From Lachnospiraceae bacterium (GTDB lineage Bacteria; Bacillota; Clostridia; Lachnospirales; Lachnospiraceae), in assembly GCA_024403485.1 (NCBI GenBank), contig JAKSRT010000003.1:1-51657 (forward strand): 51,657 bases of DNA, written 5' to 3'. Of the stretch, positions 1 through 8,623 are shown piece after piece (within the stretch, counting starts at the first letter, position 1; each line of letters starts with the position of its first letter). The notes beneath the pieces were generated by a model. That model did not search any database and was not told the origin of the DNA. It was given only the letters and a program-made list of their open reading frames with translations. Made by a program: the position numbers and the translations under genes.

Positions 1-2
1 AT

Positions 3-116
3 AAAGCAGTCGATTTAACATTTGGAGATGGAACCGTTTTGGAATTGACCTTTCAGAGCGGAGAATCATATTATCTCGAGGTGGAATCATCGCAAAAAAA
101 GAAAGTCAGTCCATGA
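3..116 (+). CDS. C-terminal fragment of an unidentified protein, cut by the window edge
   Basis: An open frame enters from the left edge and stops at a TGA at 114-116, leaving the last 37 residues. The visible part is beta-strand-like, with alternating hydrophobic and polar residues (TFGDGTVLELTF), and ends in a lysine-rich tail (QKKKVSP). It is followed within 5 bases by a strong terminator hairpin, which supports it being the true end of a gene. Too little is present to name a family. Confidence 0.5.
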   Translation, partial: KAVDLTFGDGTVLELTFQSGESYYLEVESSQKKKVSP

Positions 117-120
117 GTAG

Positions 121-156
121 CCAGATTGCCACGCCGGTAGTCTGGTTATTCTTTTG
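121..156 (+). terminator. Rho-independent terminator after the first gene
   Basis: CCAGATTGCC at 121-130 pairs with GGTAGTCTGG at 136-145 over 10 base pairs, including two G-U pairs, around a 5-base loop. A T-rich run (TTATTCTTTT) follows. Confidence 0.75.
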
Positions 157-217
157 CAAAAATGGTGGTTAAAGGGGACAAATAGATGTAAAAACAGACA
201 GGTTAACATAATTCAAG

Positions 218-246
218 TTGTTTATACGCTTTATAATCGATATAAT
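218..246 (+). promoter_or_regulatory. Putative sigma-A promoter for the GNAT gene
   Basis: A perfect TATAAT at 241-246 lies 17 bases after TTGTTT at 218-223. The -35 match is modest (TTG conserved). An overlapping TATAAT at 232-237 is a second possible -10. The transcript would have a leader of about 140 bases before the start codon at 395. Confidence 0.5.
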
Positions 247-394
247 AAATGTATAGATTTGAATTATGCATTATTGAATTTAATGGAATAGACAAATTAG
301 AATTGACCGAGCTCTTTTGAGCGAGGGATGACAATTGAACTCAAGTCCAATTGTGTGGAGACAGGTAGTATCTTCGAATTTGTGGAGAATAAAA

Positions 395-847
395 ATGAGT
401 GATTATAAATATATTAGTCTTACAGAAATGCCATCAATTAAGGAACAGGCATCAGAATGGTTTCATAGCAAGTGGGGAGTTCCCAAAGAAGCATATCTTG
501 AATGTATGGAAGAATATTTGAGTGGCGAAACAGATTATGGGTGGTATTTGTGCCTAAATGGCAAAGATATTATCGCTGGCCTAGGCGTCATTGAAAATGA
601 TTTTCATGATAGAAAAGATCTGACTCCAAATGTATGTGCTGTTTACACAGAAGAGGATTATCGTCGTAAAGGAATTGCCGGACGTTTACTGGATTTGGCG
701 GTTGAAGACTGCAGGCGAAAAGGAATATCTCCGGTTTATTTAGTTACGGACCATGTAGGTTTTTACGAACGTTATGATTGGGAATTTTTGTGCATGGTGC
801 AGGGTGATGATGAACCGGAAATGACGCGCATGTACATTCACAGATAA
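395..847 (+). CDS. GNAT family N-acetyltransferase
   Basis: This 150-residue protein has the GNAT fold signature. A beta-strand reading VCAVYTEEDYRRKGIAGRLL matches the acetyl-CoA-binding motif A (R/Q-x-x-G-x-G/A), with RRKGIAG near residue 90. It is followed by a helix with many charged residues and a C-terminal strand near LVTDHVGFYERYDWEF. Known relatives move an acetyl group from acetyl-CoA to a primary amine; the substrate here cannot be read. The ATG at 395 was chosen because GGAG at 384-387 sits 7 bases upstream. An upstream in-frame TTG at 335 would add 20 residues, but that stretch contains a hairpin-forming inverted repeat (331-354) and no conserved GNAT sequence. The gene stands alone, with its own promoter. 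Confidence 0.85.
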   Translation: MSDYKYISLTEMPSIKEQASEWFHSKWGVPKEAYLECMEEYLSGETDYGWYLCLNGKDIIAGLGVIENDFHDRKDLTPNVCAVYTEEDYRRKGIAGRLLDLAVEDCRRKGISPVYLVTDHVGFYERYDWEFLCMVQGDDEPEMTRMYIHR

Positions 848-1022
848 TAAACATATGTTTTGAATGTGAGGATAAATTTGAGCGCGCGATGGGCGTATTT
901 GAGGTTAGGAAATGTGTATGCAGTAAAAAAGATGCATATCACAGCAACTTAGTAAAAAAACCGGGGTTGTGAAAAGAAAAATGGAAAATAAGGGATATAT
1001 TCCCGGAAGAAAGGAGAATTAA

Positions 1023-3398
1023 ATGACAACACAGAAACCCAAAAAAAATATATATTTAGTAATTATTGTTATGATAATAGTCGGAATAGTAATCGGTAGA
1101 AAAATTCATGCGTATAAAGAACTCAAAAATGCGGAGATAGAATTCGAAAGTGTTTCAAACAACGCGGATACTATTGATGAACGTCTTTTGGAAAAAACCA
1201 TAGATATTGATTATTCTTCAATTAAATCAGATATTGAAGGATGGAGTGTTCAGGATAAAGTTGACGCAGGGTTAAATGCGGGTGACGGATCCGATACCGA
1301 CATGGATGGCCTTTCTGATAAGGATGAAATTGAAATATATGGAACTGATCCGTTGAAGGCATCTACGTCCGGAGATATGTACACAGACGGCTATAAGGTC
1401 AGCAACGGGCTGGAAATTACTAAGAAGTATTCAAACGAAAATATAGAGTTCCAGAATAATTATTACCCTAATGAGGTAATTCTTACAGCAGAGCATGCGG
1501 AAGATTTAACCACATTGGTTTCAAAGCCGGTTGACTCTTTTATGGAAGAGGCAGAAGTGTTTTATGGAGCAAATAATGAGGTATTGGATGCATATGCATT
1601 TGTAAAGCCATGCGGAACAATTGCGATTAACGTAGAAAATACTTGTAAAGATCTTAAAAAGAAAGAAATCGCCGTAATAAAGATTGCGTATGATTTTAGT
1701 TATTCAGAAGCAGTAGACTTTACACTTGAAGATAATGTATTAACTCTTATGGAGACATTTAATCACAATAATAATGATATTTTTGCGATTGTTATCATTA
1801 AGGTTGATAAAGAAAATATTCTCCATGATGTGTTCTTTTCCAATGACTACGATGATGCAGAAGAAGCCGATGATTTAGATGCAGAAGATGCAGGCGACAG
1901 TGTAGAAGAATGCCTTGAGAAAGCACATGCTATTGTAACTTGTACATCTCCCACATATACATTTTTTGTAGGCACTAAACCGAAGATATACTATGTATCA
2001 ACAGGTAATGGAGAAGCAGATGAAAAGTTGATTGAAAAGATGTATGACTTTGCTCTCGACTACGTTACTTGTATAAATGAGTATGAAGAAGCACTATTCC
2101 CCTGGGAAAAGAAGGCGTTTAGAAAAACGGAAGCTCAGGAAATAACGGAAATTGAATACCAGAGTAAGCTTGCATTTTATAAAAAGTTACCTATCAATGC
2201 AAGAAGAGAAGTATGGTACGACAATTTCGATACAAGTTTTTATGTTTCAGCGCAGGGACTGTTCTTTTCATATTTCACATATAATGATGCAAAAGAAGAA
2301 TATGCAAAGAAAAGCCGTTCTATGTATTCATATGATGAGTTAAAGAGACTAAAGAATACAAGCAAATCTACCAATAAAGAACCATTCGATATTATTTATG
2401 ACACATTACCTTTCAAAAATTTTGGATCGGATTATACCGATGGTAATTGTGCAGCCTTTTCAATCCTTACCGCAAAGCATTATAACCGGGAACCCATTGT
2501 TGCTTCCGGTCAGTATTTTGTATATAACAAGAAGAATGGCGGTAAAGACAGTGGTGAAGTAGTAAGCTATGACTTAACTCCATATAAGGATATGGATGTA
2601 TTGACAAACTATAAGTCAAAAGAAAAGCTCAATAGCTATATGGACAGGCTTTACTATAACAGTATTAATAAGAAGACGCTTGCAAAAAACAATGATTCAC
2701 TTACACCTAAAGATGAAGAGTTTGTTAAGTTTATGGCATGTCTTTGGAGAGCATCCAACGATATGATGTTTGATAATAGTAACTTCCATACAATGCATAA
2801 GTCTGAGTTTGGTAAGATCAATGAAGTTCTTTCTTATAAAACAAGTGAAAACATTGTAGCCGAGCTTGATAAAGGAAACGTTGTTATATGTAACTTTACT
2901 ACATTTAAAGTAAATGACAGTGAAAAGACGGATTATGGTTCTTATATAGTGACAAAATCGGACATTGCAGACAAGTCCAGATATGGCGCTCACTCAGTTG
3001 TTATTTACGGCTATAGTTATCCGATGGGTGATGACGTAAAAGAATTAATTGATTTTTATGTATATGATTCTAACTTTGCTAATGGTGAAGTAGTAGTCGA
3101 TAAAAAAAGAATGCCAATCAACACAGTCATTCACGGAGTTTATGGTAAACAGTATAATGACGCATATGAACCCGGTTTTACTATGATATATAAGCCCTAT
3201 TATAAAATAAACGGTGAGAAGATTATTTCAAACAGTGTAATGGCATCAAGATGTGGTAATGAAAACAGTACATACTACATTGCATTCATGACATCAGACG
3301 GTAGAGTGTTAAACGAATACACATATGCTGATGAAACAATTTATAATCAGACGTTTTCATATGACTCTATTGCAAGGTATCAACACTTTAGTGAGTAA
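1023..3398 (+). CDS. Membrane-anchored protein with calcium-binding-like repeat and a cysteine-peptidase-like domain
   Basis: The protein has 791 residues. A single transmembrane segment lies at about residues 10-25, after a short basic N-terminus, so most of the protein is probably outside the cell. Residues about 88-125 are a thrombospondin type 3-like aspartate repeat (DGSDTDMDGLSDKDE), which in known proteins binds calcium. Residues about 280-300 are very acidic. The last third has NCAAFS at Cys476, GAHSVVIYGY at His657 and YDSN at about 681-684; this order and spacing resemble the Cys-His-Asp/Asn triad of papain-fold peptidases or related acyl transferases. No family could be named, so peptidase activity is inference. 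The start has AAGGAG at 1011-1016, 6 bases upstream. A strong terminator follows, so the gene is monocistronic. Confidence 0.7.
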   Translation: MTTQKPKKNIYLVIIVMIIVGIVIGRKIHAYKELKNAEIEFESVSNNADTIDERLLEKTIDIDYSSIKSDIEGWSVQDKVDAGLNAGDGSDTDMDGLSDKDEIEIYGTDPLKASTSGDMYTDGYKVSNGLEITKKYSNENIEFQNNYYPNEVILTAEHAEDLTTLVSKPVDSFMEEAEVFYGANNEVLDAYAFVKPCGTIAINVENTCKDLKKKEIAVIKIAYDFSYSEAVDFTLEDNVLTLMETFNHNNNDIFAIVIIKVDKENILHDVFFSNDYDDAEEADDLDAEDAGDSVEECLEKAHAIVTCTSPTYTFFVGTKPKIYYVSTGNGEADEKLIEKMYDFALDYVTCINEYEEALFPWEKKAFRKTEAQEITEIEYQSKLAFYKKLPINARREVWYDNFDTSFYVSAQGLFFSYFTYNDAKEEYAKKSRSMYSYDELKRLKNTSKSTNKEPFDIIYDTLPFKNFGSDYTDGNCAAFSILTAKHYNREPIVASGQYFVYNKKNGGKDSGEVVSYDLTPYKDMDVLTNYKSKEKLNSYMDRLYYNSINKKTLAKNNDSLTPKDEEFVKFMACLWRASNDMMFDNSNFHTMHKSEFGKINEVLSYKTSENIVAELDKGNVVICNFTTFKVNDSEKTDYGSYIVTKSDIADKSRYGAHSVVIYGYSYPMGDDVKELIDFYVYDSNFANGEVVVDKKRMPINTVIHGVYGKQYNDAYEPGFTMIYKPYYKINGEKIISNSVMASRCGNENSTYYIAFMTSDGRVLNEYTYADETIYNQTFSYDSIARYQHFSE

Positions 3399-3409
3399 TT
3401 AAAAAATAC

Positions 3410-3445
3410 AAAGGATGTGTTTAAAACACATCCTTTATTATTTCT
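3410..3445 (+). terminator. Rho-independent terminator
   Basis: AAAGGATGTGTT at 3410-3421 and AACACATCCTTT at 3425-3436 form a perfect 12-bp stem with a 3-base loop, followed by a T-rich run. It closes the membrane-anchored protein gene. The A-rich left side could let it act in both directions. Confidence 0.85.
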
Positions 3446-3529
3446 ATTTTTATTAATTTATAAAATCCATATCCCATATTTACTATATGAACAATTCGAC
3501 TCGTTTACAGAAGAGAGGTAAATACTAAA

Positions 3530-3661
3530 ATGAGTGTAAAAAATATAATCAGACAAATTACGCTTGATGTATGGTAAGATAAATAATTGATTTATTCTAA
3601 TGTTCCCGATAAATATAAGGATTTGCATCTTTTGGGAAAACGGTTAAAAAGTAGAAAGTGA
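3530..3661 (+). pseudogene. Possible decayed short gene with two in-frame stops
   Basis: An ATG at 3530 has a ribosome binding site (GAGAGG) upstream and opens MSVKNIIRQITLDVW before a TAA. In the same frame, after a second stop three codons later, the sequence continues as LIYSNVPDKYKDLHLLGKRL and on to a TGA at 3659. The composition looks protein-like, and the frame is kept throughout. It may be a small gene inactivated by point mutations, or a 15-codon peptide followed by chance coding-like sequence. No family was recognised. Confidence 0.3.
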
Positions 3662-3673
3662 CAAAAATAAAGA

Positions 3674-4006
3674 ATGGAAAAAGAAATCAAGATTATTAAT
3701 GGCAAAGAATACGAATTTGTGAGTAATTTTGAAGAGAGAGCATTATGGCAATATTACTCAATTTGTAAGTTTCTTAAAATACCTGCATATTTTGAAGAAG
3801 AAGCGCGCGACACTTCAAACAATATCATTCCCGGGCATTTAGCTATGTATGTACCTTTAAATTACGACCAAAAAATGATGACTTTGTTTATGAGGTCAAG
3901 TGCGCATTTATGTATTGCATATAAAGAGAAACTTATTAAACAGGGAAAAATAACTGCCGAGGAGGCTGTAGGCAATGTTTATTATTTGGGCGAGTTTGAC
4001 GAATAA
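3674..4006 (+). CDS. Small conserved-looking protein of unknown function
   Basis: The protein has 110 residues, is slightly acidic, and has no signal peptide or membrane segment. It opens with a charged beta-hairpin-like stretch (EIKIINGKEYEFVSNF) and has a helical C-terminal half (LCIAYKEKLIKQGKITAEEA). It has only a weak ribosome binding site (AGAAAGTGAC about 12 bases upstream). It stands alone between a terminator region and the kinase gene; no function is evident. A short peptide-like remnant with in-frame stops precedes it. Confidence 0.55.
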   Translation: MEKEIKIINGKEYEFVSNFEERALWQYYSICKFLKIPAYFEEEARDTSNNIIPGHLAMYVPLNYDQKMMTLFMRSSAHLCIAYKEKLIKQGKITAEEAVGNVYYLGEFDE

Positions 4007-4214
4007 TCGATTGATACTATACTAAGATGACAATATATTTCCTAAGGCTACATTTGAAATGAAAAATGGGGAAAAGAATAGTTTTTCGATTTTTAACAAA
4101 TGGCGTTTTATGAATAATTATGCAAAATAAATACTAAATTCGAAGAAGAATATATGAAGATTGAATGATTTTTAGTATAATTATTATCAATATCAATGAT
4201 AACAGGAGCTATAT

Positions 4215-7200
4215 ATGAAGAAGAAAATTTCCCTTTTTGGAAATGCTTGGAATAGTGAGAACCTCGATAATTTCATTTTAGGCTTAAGAGAGGGTTTTGG
4301 TGATGATGCAGATATTTTTGTTTTTTCATCAGTTGCTTCTTTTTCACAAAGCCCACGGCTAAGAGATGCCGAGAATTCAATATTTTTTATGCCGGATTAT
4401 TCCTTTTTCGATGCGGCCATTGTTCTCGGTTCAGGGATAACCTCGCTTGAAAATACTAAAGAGATAATACAAAAATTCAAGCAGGCTAATATACCTGTTG
4501 TAGTACAGGGAATTGAAGTGGAAAGAACTACCGGTGTGACCGTTGACAATTATGTTGGCATGAAAGCGCTCGGTAATCATCTGATTGAGGAACATAATGT
4601 TAAGGATTGTGTTTTTATCGGAGGAACAAGTGATCATGCTGACTCCAATCAGAGACTTCAGGCATTAAGTGACGCATTAGCTGAACACGGCTATGAGCTG
4701 GATGAGAAAAATGTAGTATATGCAAATTGGGAAAGAAAATTAGTCGATGAATTTATTATAGGAGTATATGGAGATCGAAAGAACAAATTGCCTGATGCAA
4801 TTGTGTGTGCTAATGATCCTATGGCGATGTTTGCAATCTATGCATTAGAGTCCATAGGTTATAAAGTTCCTGAAGATGTTTTGGTTTCCGGTTTTGATAA
4901 TCTTAATGTCGGAAGATTATTTTATCCCTCAATAGCAAGTGTTGATCAACAATATCATGAGCAGGGAAAGATATGTGCCGGAAGCGTTTTAGAGTTAATA
5001 AATGACAGTTCCAAGATACAAAAAATTGTGGTACCGTGTACTGCAATCCCCGGTGAAAGCTGCGGTTGTATTAACTGTAAAAATGAAGTTGAGAATAGAA
5101 GTAGAATTGGCCATAATTTGTTAATCGAAGATGCTGCCAAATCCAATTTGGTTGGAAGAATTGCACATTTAGAAGAGAATATCCTGGTCGCGGGCGAGTT
5201 TGAAGATATTGCTACTATTTTAAAACAGGATTTTCTTACCACTAAAGGTCCGGAAAGCGAAGATTTTCATATATATGTTAACACTCAATATAAGTCACTT
5301 AAATATATGAATAATAGAGGAGCAGAACCGGAGGCATATTACGGTCCTGTTTTAGATGTTATCGCAGCAAAAGCGGATGGAATGGTTTGTGAAGAGAAAA
5401 CTTTAGATATTAAGGATTTACTGCTTGGATACACAGGTGAAGGAAAAGGAAAAACCTATGTAGTTCATAATATTAAAATCAATAATTCTATCATTGGATA
5501 CATGATTATGGGGCATACTGATGGTGCGTTTTCCAACAAATTATATGATGATTTCAGAACGCATATATGCTTAGTACTGGATAGATTTCAGAATTGTATG
5601 GAGCTTACCAGGCTGAATAAAGAGTTGATGATAACATACGAAAATGAAAAGAGAGCTCATCAGTTGGAAATTGCACTTGTGCAGGCTGAAACAGCCAACA
5701 AAACGAAATCCCAGTTTCTTGCCAATGTATCTCATGAAATCAGGACTCCGATTAACGCGATTCTTGGTATGGACGCAATGATATTGAGAGAAAGTTCAGA
5801 GGCTGCCATCAAGGATTATGCAAAAGATATTAAGAATGCCAGTAATACATTATTGGCGCTTATTAATGATATTCTGGATTTCTCTAAAATTGAGTCGGGT
5901 AAGATGGATATTATTCCTGCGAAATATCAGTTAGACAGTGTGCTAAATGACCTTCTGAGTATGATTAAGCCTAAAGCTGAAGAAAAAGGGCTAGAACTGA
6001 AGTTGGTTCTTAACCCTAATACTCCGGCAAAGTTATATGGTGATGAGATTAGAGTTAAGCAGGTAATGCTTAATCTGATTAATAATGCTGTTAAATATAC
6101 AAAAGAAGGAAAAATCACCTGGATAGTTGATTATGAAATTCCACAGCAGAATGTATGTGTTTTGAAGGTTGCTGTTGTTGATACAGGTATCGGCATCAAA
6201 CCGGAGGATTTGAAAAAGATTTATTCTCCGTATGAGAGATTTGACCAGGTTGAGAATAAAAGTGTTGAGGGCACAGGCCTGGGTCTTAGCATTACCAAGA
6301 GTCTTCTTGAAAAGATGGATAGTGAACTGGTAGTGGAGAGCACTTATGGTAAAGGCTCGAAGTTTTCATTTGTATTAAAGCAACCTATGTGGGGAACCGA
6401 TCCGATAGGTGATAATCTGACAGGAAACCATGAAAATGACGAAAAGGGCGAGAAATTCCATGCACCGACGGCTTCTGTTCTGGTGACAGACGATGTTGAG
6501 ATGAATCTTACGGTAATAAAAAATCTACTTAAGAGAGTTGAAATCAGCCCGGATATTTGCACCGACGGAACGGAAGCTATTAAATTAGCTAACGAGAAAA
6601 AGTACGATGTGATTCTTCTCGATGCAATGATGCCCAATATGAGCGGAGAAGAGACTTTACAATGTATTAGAAATTCGTCTAAACTGAATAAAGAAACTCC
6701 AATCGTGGTACTGACAGCAAATGCAATTGTTGGGGCTCGGGAAGAGTACCTGGCTGCCGGATTCGATGATTACCTTTCAAAGCCGATTAATGGGGAGCTT
6801 CTTGAAAATGTTATTCAGAAATATTTACCCGTTGAAAAGCAGATAATTGTAACAGAGTCATTTGCCTCTAAGCCCAATGAGCCTTCAGATGAATCTGATG
6901 TTATTGGTAAGCTGAAAAGGATAAAGGCAATAAATGTTTCGGAAGGCATAAAGGCATCCGATGGAAAAGAAACATATATTGATGTGTGCTCTATTTTTTA
7001 TGACACTGCTACTGCACGCATCCGGATGATATCGGATTACTATGATAATGAAGATTACGAAAACTATACGATACAGACACATGCACTAAAGAGCTCGGCA
7101 AGATTAATCGGAGCTTTGGAATTATCTGAATTGGCGCAGGATATGGAACTTGCCGGAAAAGAAAAAAATGTTGTCAGGATAAAAGAGAAAACAAAGCTGC

Positions 7201-7514
7201 TCCTTGATATGTATAAGAACATTCAGGGAGAACTGGCAACTGTATTTGGTGTGAAGTCTATAGAAACTGAAGCGGAAAAAAACAAAAAAGAGTTAACCAC
7301 AAAGCAACTAAACCGTAAATTAGGGGAACTAATGGAACTGGTTGAGGCATTTGATTTTGAAACAGCCAGAATGCTTCTTGCTTCGTTAAAAGAATACAGA
7401 TTGCCGGAGGATTTTACCGAGTCGTATGAAAAGTTGAAGTCTTCAATGGCAGATGTAAATAGTGAAGAAATAATTAGTGAAATTGCAAGTTATATGAACA
7501 ATGGGAAAGAATAA
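4215..7514 (+). CDS. Soluble hybrid histidine kinase with LacI-type sensor domain, receiver and HPt
   Basis: The protein has 1099 residues and no membrane segment, so it should sense an internal ligand. Residues about 1-290 match the periplasmic-binding-protein-like ligand domain of LacI/GalR regulators (AIVCANDPMAMFAIYALESIG; VLVSGFDN) but have no helix-turn-helix. A short Cys-rich spot (CGCINC) follows at about 286-291. Then come a linker, a HisKA helix with the phospho-acceptor His507 (VSHEIRTPINAILG), an HATPase with N box (NNAVKYTKEG), DTGIGI and GTGLGLSI, a receiver with Asp803 (LLDAMMP), and an HPt domain with His956 (THALKSSARLIG). This set suits a multi-step phosphorelay. AGGAGC sits 7 bases before the ATG. 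The double-receiver gene downstream is a plausible partner. The same sensor type recurs in the GGDEF protein at 31745. Confidence 0.9.
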   Translation: MKKKISLFGNAWNSENLDNFILGLREGFGDDADIFVFSSVASFSQSPRLRDAENSIFFMPDYSFFDAAIVLGSGITSLENTKEIIQKFKQANIPVVVQGIEVERTTGVTVDNYVGMKALGNHLIEEHNVKDCVFIGGTSDHADSNQRLQALSDALAEHGYELDEKNVVYANWERKLVDEFIIGVYGDRKNKLPDAIVCANDPMAMFAIYALESIGYKVPEDVLVSGFDNLNVGRLFYPSIASVDQQYHEQGKICAGSVLELINDSSKIQKIVVPCTAIPGESCGCINCKNEVENRSRIGHNLLIEDAAKSNLVGRIAHLEENILVAGEFEDIATILKQDFLTTKGPESEDFHIYVNTQYKSLKYMNNRGAEPEAYYGPVLDVIAAKADGMVCEEKTLDIKDLLLGYTGEGKGKTYVVHNIKINNSIIGYMIMGHTDGAFSNKLYDDFRTHICLVLDRFQNCMELTRLNKELMITYENEKRAHQLEIALVQAETANKTKSQFLANVSHEIRTPINAILGMDAMILRESSEAAIKDYAKDIKNASNTLLALINDILDFSKIESGKMDIIPAKYQLDSVLNDLLSMIKPKAEEKGLELKLVLNPNTPAKLYGDEIRVKQVMLNLINNAVKYTKEGKITWIVDYEIPQQNVCVLKVAVVDTGIGIKPEDLKKIYSPYERFDQVENKSVEGTGLGLSITKSLLEKMDSELVVESTYGKGSKFSFVLKQPMWGTDPIGDNLTGNHENDEKGEKFHAPTASVLVTDDVEMNLTVIKNLLKRVEISPDICTDGTEAIKLANEKKYDVILLDAMMPNMSGEETLQCIRNSSKLNKETPIVVLTANAIVGAREEYLAAGFDDYLSKPINGELLENVIQKYLPVEKQIIVTESFASKPNEPSDESDVIGKLKRIKAINVSEGIKASDGKETYIDVCSIFYDTATARIRMISDYYDNEDYENYTIQTHALKSSARLIGALELSELAQDMELAGKEKNVVRIKEKTKLLLDMYKNIQGELATVFGVKSIETEAEKNKKELTTKQLNRKLGELMELVEAFDFETARMLLASLKEYRLPEDFTESYEKLKSSMADVNSEEIISEIASYMNNGKE

Positions 7515-7667
7515 TTCCCGGGCAGGCTTGTATATGAGGGGAATGTTGTTAGTGGGGATTGGGAAGCAATTTGCCCCTATGCTGAAACCGTTTTTTTGAA
7601 AGCGGCAGAGGACCATTGGAAGATTACGTTAGAAACAATGATTAGAAGGAGCATACCAGTTGAATAA
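7515..7667 (+). other. Fifty-codon open continuation in frame after the kinase stop codon
   Basis: Directly after the TAA at 7512-7514 the same reading frame stays open for 50 codons to a TAA at 7665-7667. The predicted peptide has protein-like composition (SGDWEAICPYAETVFLKAAE, then DHWKITLETMIRRS), with two tryptophans and no low-complexity sequence. It contains no convincing start codon and no ribosome binding site of its own. It overlaps the TTG start of the next gene. It may be the remnant of a gene fused or deleted here, or a readthrough extension of the kinase; neither can be decided from sequence alone. Confidence 0.35.
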
Positions 7668-8421
7668 CATTATTTTTATTGAGGAAAGTGAATCGTATAT
7701 TGTTAGAAGCATATCCAATAAATTGGAGGAAAAGGGATTTTCCTGTACCACTATTTCGTGGGAAGTGGATGAAATTAACAAAAACGCTGATTTGGAAGAT
7801 ATCGTTATAGCTTATGTAGAGGATGAGTCTGAAATACCGGTAAACGCCTTAAAATATCTGCGAGATATGACTATCAGTAAAAGATATCGATTATTTTTTG
7901 CCGGGCATGATGACGAAATTGATGCGATTGTGGAAAAGCATTCCTTTAGCGATGTGACCGGAAGATTTTGCAGACCGATTAATGTGGTTGATGTGGCTGA
8001 TAAGATTGTTGCAGTCATTAATAGTGATCCTATGCTTGAAAGAAAGCATATATTGGTAGTAGATGATTCGGGAGTAATGCTTAACACCATTCAGGAGTGG
8101 CTCGGTGACGATTACAGAGTGTCCATTGTTAATTCAGCAATGAATGCCATCGCATTTTTAAATAAAAATATTCCGGACCTAATTTTACTGGATTATGAGA
8201 TGCCGGGCTGCTCCGGACCACAGTTATTTGAAATGATTCGAGCAGATGCTCATACAAAGAAGATTCCTGTAATCTTTTTGACCGGAAAAGATGATGCCGA
8301 AAGTGTTCAGCGAGTACTGGCTTTAAAACCATCCGGCTATATTTTGAAGACTATGCCTAAAAATTATATTATTGAGCAGGTACACATTTTTTTCAGTAAA
8401 TTACGTGATCAATTAGTTTAG
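7660..8421 (+). CDS. Double-receiver response regulator without output domain
   Basis: This 253-residue cytoplasmic protein is two CheY-like receiver domains in a row. The second (about residues 126-250) is complete: the acidic pair VVDDSG, the phospho-acceptor Asp178 (LILLDYEMPG), a Thr in FLTGKD and a late lysine (LKTMPKN). The first (about 1-120) is degenerate: it keeps an acidic EES start, but the phosphorylation site reads IVIAYVED without the expected Asp, and the conserved Lys is replaced in FCRPINV. The TTG start is chosen because AAGGAG at 7646-7651 lies 8 bases upstream. It has no DNA-binding or enzyme output, so it probably works by protein contacts or as a phosphate sink for the kinase upstream. 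A terminator follows. Confidence 0.85.
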   Translation: MNNIIFIEESESYIVRSISNKLEEKGFSCTTISWEVDEINKNADLEDIVIAYVEDESEIPVNALKYLRDMTISKRYRLFFAGHDDEIDAIVEKHSFSDVTGRFCRPINVVDVADKIVAVINSDPMLERKHILVVDDSGVMLNTIQEWLGDDYRVSIVNSAMNAIAFLNKNIPDLILLDYEMPGCSGPQLFEMIRADAHTKKIPVIFLTGKDDAESVQRVLALKPSGYILKTMPKNYIIEQVHIFFSKLRDQLV

Positions 8422-8433
8422 GAAAACATGGGA

Positions 8434-8472
8434 TGCTCCCCAAAACGGTAGTGTTTTTGGGGAGTATTTTTT
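8434..8472 (+). terminator. Rho-independent terminator after the receiver gene
   Basis: GCTCCCCAAAAC starting at 8435 pairs with GTTTTTGGGGAG ending at 8464, around a short loop, and is followed by TATTTTTTG. It ends the kinase/receiver transcript. Confidence 0.8.
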
Positions 8473-8540
8473 GCCATAAAGAACGGTAATTAAGCAGACC
8501 GGAAAGAAATATATTCTGAGCGTACTGCATTTTTATTGCT

Positions 8541-8568
8541 TTGTGACAGAACTTAATTTATGTATAAT
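8541..8568 (+). promoter_or_regulatory. Putative sigma-A promoter for the HD-GYP gene
   Basis: TTGTGA at 8541-8546 and TATAAT at 8563-8568 are separated by 16 bases. The start codon of the HD-GYP gene is 55 bases downstream, preceded by CAGGGGG. Confidence 0.55.
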
Positions 8569-8623
8569 TATAATATGATAATGTAAATCTGATGATGCTC
8601 GGTTAATATTCAGGGGGATAATA

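Noticed and set aside
331..354. Inverted repeat ACAATTGAAC/GTCCAATTGT upstream of the GNAT gene as a terminator or operator
   Set aside because: It has one mismatch, no T-run, and no known protein to bind it; kept only as an argument against the upstream TTG start.
981..1022. 13-codon leader peptide (MENKGYIPGRKEN) directly before the membrane-anchored protein gene
   Set aside because: It has no ribosome binding site of its own and its last codons are the binding site of the next gene; likely chance.
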